Positions 62,471-64,000 of a stretch of 64,000 bases of DNA are shown one piece after another. Where the stretch lies: NCBI GenBank assembly GCA_002077065.1, contig NAJO01000027.1, positions 248,001-312,000 of the forward strand, read 5' to 3'. Below the pieces are notes generated by a model that did not search any database, was not told where the DNA came from, and saw only the letters and a program-made list of their open reading frames with translations. The position numbers and the translations under genes were made by a program. Source of the DNA: Cryoendolithus antarcticus (Eukaryota; Ascomycota; Dothideomycetes; Cladosporiales; Cladosporiaceae). Every line of letters starts with the position of its first letter. The stretch's first letter is position 1.

Positions 62471-63586
62471 CTAGCTCTTGCCTCCGAACTTCCTACCCAG
62501 CCACTCCAAGATCACCTCAGCAATCTCGTCCGGCTTCTCGTACAACACCCAGTGCCCAGCGTCCACCACCTTATCCTCACAACCTCCCTTGAGCAAACCC
62601 TGCTTCCTCGCATCTTCCATTAAGTCCGTTCTGCACACCCAATCACCCGTCTGTCCAATGAACAGCATCGGCACATCGATCGTAATGCCCTCCTGATTCG
62701 GCTTGTCAATCAGCTCTTGCTCGTCCTTGAGCATTGTATTGTTTGCAAGCGTATGGTAGTAATTGACCGGCGCGTCGAACCCATCCCTCTTGATCCGATC
62801 AAGATACCGTTGCTGCAACTCCTTGTTCTGCGCGTACGGCTTCAAGTCCACAGTGTAATCCTTATACCTCCCCTCCTTCGCGACATACTCCCTCATCGTC
62901 CCGGGCGTGCAAAACATCTCCCTCATCCAGATGTCCCTGCCCTTCTCCTCCGGCTTCGGGCTTGGGAAGTTGCCGTTGTTGACTTCCCACATTCGCATGG
63001 GGTCGGCGTTCATCAATTTAGGCGCGTCAGGCGCGGTGAAGAAGTTCCAGTACTCCCATTGCGGGTAGCCGAAGCGTTCTGCGGTGACTTCATTGGCCTT
63101 ATTGAGGTCGAAGGGCGCGGCGGAGGGGATCTGGTAGGCGAGGGAGAGGATGATGAGGCCTTGGCAACGGTGCTTGTGGTAGAGGTATGTCCTTTGGGCG
63201 GTTGCTGATCCCCAGTCATGTCCTATGGGAATGACGTTATTCCCTACACCTTCCTGGTCGAGGATCTGAAAGATCGAGTTCGCTTGCTGCTTGTAGTTGT
63301 ATTGCGAGACTTTGCTAGAACCCGTGGGTTTCGAAGATCCGCCGAAGCCCAGCAGGTCGACTAAGACAAAGGGAAAGGGTTGCTTGAGGAAATGAGGGAC
63401 TGCGCCAGTCCACATGAAGGCATCGTCTGGGTAGCCATGGATGAAGACGAGCGTTGGAGTGTCCTTGCTTTGCTTGTCGCGGAAGTTGGGAGAAAGGTAG
63501 TAGCTATATGTGAGATCGTGTGGTTTCGTCTGGATGGTCTTGTGCTCCAGCGATTCCATCTCCTTGAGACCTGCGATCGGCGCCAT
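62471..63586 (-). CDS. Alpha/beta hydrolase, epoxide-hydrolase type
   Basis: A 371-aa single-exon protein. Motifs in order: the oxyanion HGYPDDAFMW near residue 50, VDLLGFGGSSKP, the nucleophile elbow GHDWGS (Asp) near residue 118, a lid-domain segment with EYWNFFTA and the tyrosine-rich NYYHTL, a late acid strand around TGDWVCRTDL, and the catalytic His in AGHWVLYEKPDE. The Asp nucleophile indicates epoxide or haloalkane hydrolysis rather than esterase chemistry; the substrate is unknown. The ATG at 63586 (MAPIAGLKE) is used. A GTGAGT..GTCAG segment (about 63588-63652) just upstream could be a 5'-UTR intron, since the longer open frame lacks an ATG. Confidence 0.92.
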   Translation of the reverse strand: MAPIAGLKEMESLEHKTIQTKPHDLTYSYYLSPNFRDKQSKDTPTLVFIHGYPDDAFMWTGAVPHFLKQPFPFVLVDLLGFGGSSKPTGSSKVSQYNYKQQANSIFQILDQEGVGNNVIPIGHDWGSATAQRTYLYHKHRCQGLIILSLAYQIPSAAPFDLNKANEVTAERFGYPQWEYWNFFTAPDAPKLMNADPMRMWEVNNGNFPSPKPEEKGRDIWMREMFCTPGTMREYVAKEGRYKDYTVDLKPYAQNKELQQRYLDRIKRDGFDAPVNYYHTLANNTMLKDEQELIDKPNQEGITIDVPMLFIGQTGDWVCRTDLMEDARKQGLLKGGCEDKVVDAGHWVLYEKPDEIAEVILEWLGRKFGGKS

Positions 63587-64000
63587 GGCTGACAGAAAGT
63601 TGAAGAAACGCAACAATATAGAGCATTCGTGAATGGAAGCTATGGTACTCACATTGCCATCCGCGCACCGACTTACCTCTGCCTTATATGCGTTATGAAC
63701 GCCAATGGGAATGACAGCTTCCCCGCAGCATTGCCATGTGGTCCGCTAGTCCAGCACAACGAATGCACGTTGAAGCGCTCGAGATCATCGCAAAGTCTGG
63801 ATCGTATTTGTTGCAGTTCCGAGAAGTGAGGTCACCAAGCGGGCAGAGTTTGGCCAGAGAGAGCATGTCGAGCCACAGTTAGCGATGCAAAGGGCAGTTG
63901 CAGCCCTGATGCGAGCTTACATCTGTGCTGTCAGCTAGATGTAACGTTGGAAGGTGTCGAACGCTCTCAAGAGACAGATGAAATTCATACATTGCGTCTC
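63587..64000. other. Upstream region of the epoxide hydrolase gene
   Basis: These 414 bp extend to the window edge. They hold the probable promoter and a possible 5'-UTR intron of the hydrolase gene. No gene is seen. Confidence 0.35.

Overview
This window is nuclear DNA from a filamentous ascomycete (Pezizomycotina), most likely a Dothideomycete. The evidence is dense genes of about 2 kb, introns mostly 48-71 bp with GT..AG ends and CTRAY-like branch points, and fungus-specific families (GT69, GH71, Mrp51, Aim19, Vtc5-like, Igo1, Fox2 multifunctional enzyme). The class is inferred from remembered resemblance of several proteins, not from a search. I rebuilt 32 protein genes. Splice sites were chosen so that phases close and conserved motifs are restored. 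I found no tRNA, rRNA, transposon or CRISPR array.

Layout. 0-8 kb: Aurora kinase (cut by the window edge), glutamate 5-kinase PRO1, a GT69 glycosyltransferase, a beta-lactamase-fold serine hydrolase and TIP41. 8.5-9.2 kb: a Cys-rich orphan. 9.2-12 kb: a long gene-free stretch. 12-23.6 kb: an NAD(P)-dependent reductase, the peroxisomal beta-oxidation enzyme FOX2, D-glycerate 3-kinase, cystathionine beta-lyase, a membrane orphan, SFM1, endosulfine IGO1 and AIM19. 24-32 kb: an SPX-domain Vtc5-like protein, a CCHC zinc-knuckle protein and an R3H/SUZ RNA-binding protein. 32.5-40 kb: secreted GH71 alpha-1,3-glucanase, ALG7, SEH1 and a secreted GDSL esterase. 41.6-49.8 kb: three C2H2 zinc-finger genes with matching gene structure, and a glutathione S-transferase. 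50.6-60.5 kb: GAL7, a small secreted Cys-rich protein, a DUF1295 reductase, a RecA/Rad55-like protein, mitochondrial ribosomal Mrp51 and a coiled-coil orphan. 62.4-63.6 kb: an epoxide-hydrolase-type alpha/beta hydrolase.

Most genes are unrelated housekeeping genes, often in divergent pairs sharing a short promoter (Aurora/PRO1, GT69/serine hydrolase, CCHC/R3H, ALG7/SEH1). I see no secondary-metabolite cluster. The strongest unusual signal is the 8-kb zinc-finger neighbourhood. Three very different proteins keep the same two introns in the same phases, the second at the same residue of the first finger, which suggests a fast-diverging paralogous family. Other points of interest are a CCTCGG fatty-acid-response-type site inside an inverted repeat in the FOX2 promoter, a 24-nt microexon in glycerate kinase, a GC-AG intron, and a 130-residue secreted protein with a duplicated CxxCx5C motif.
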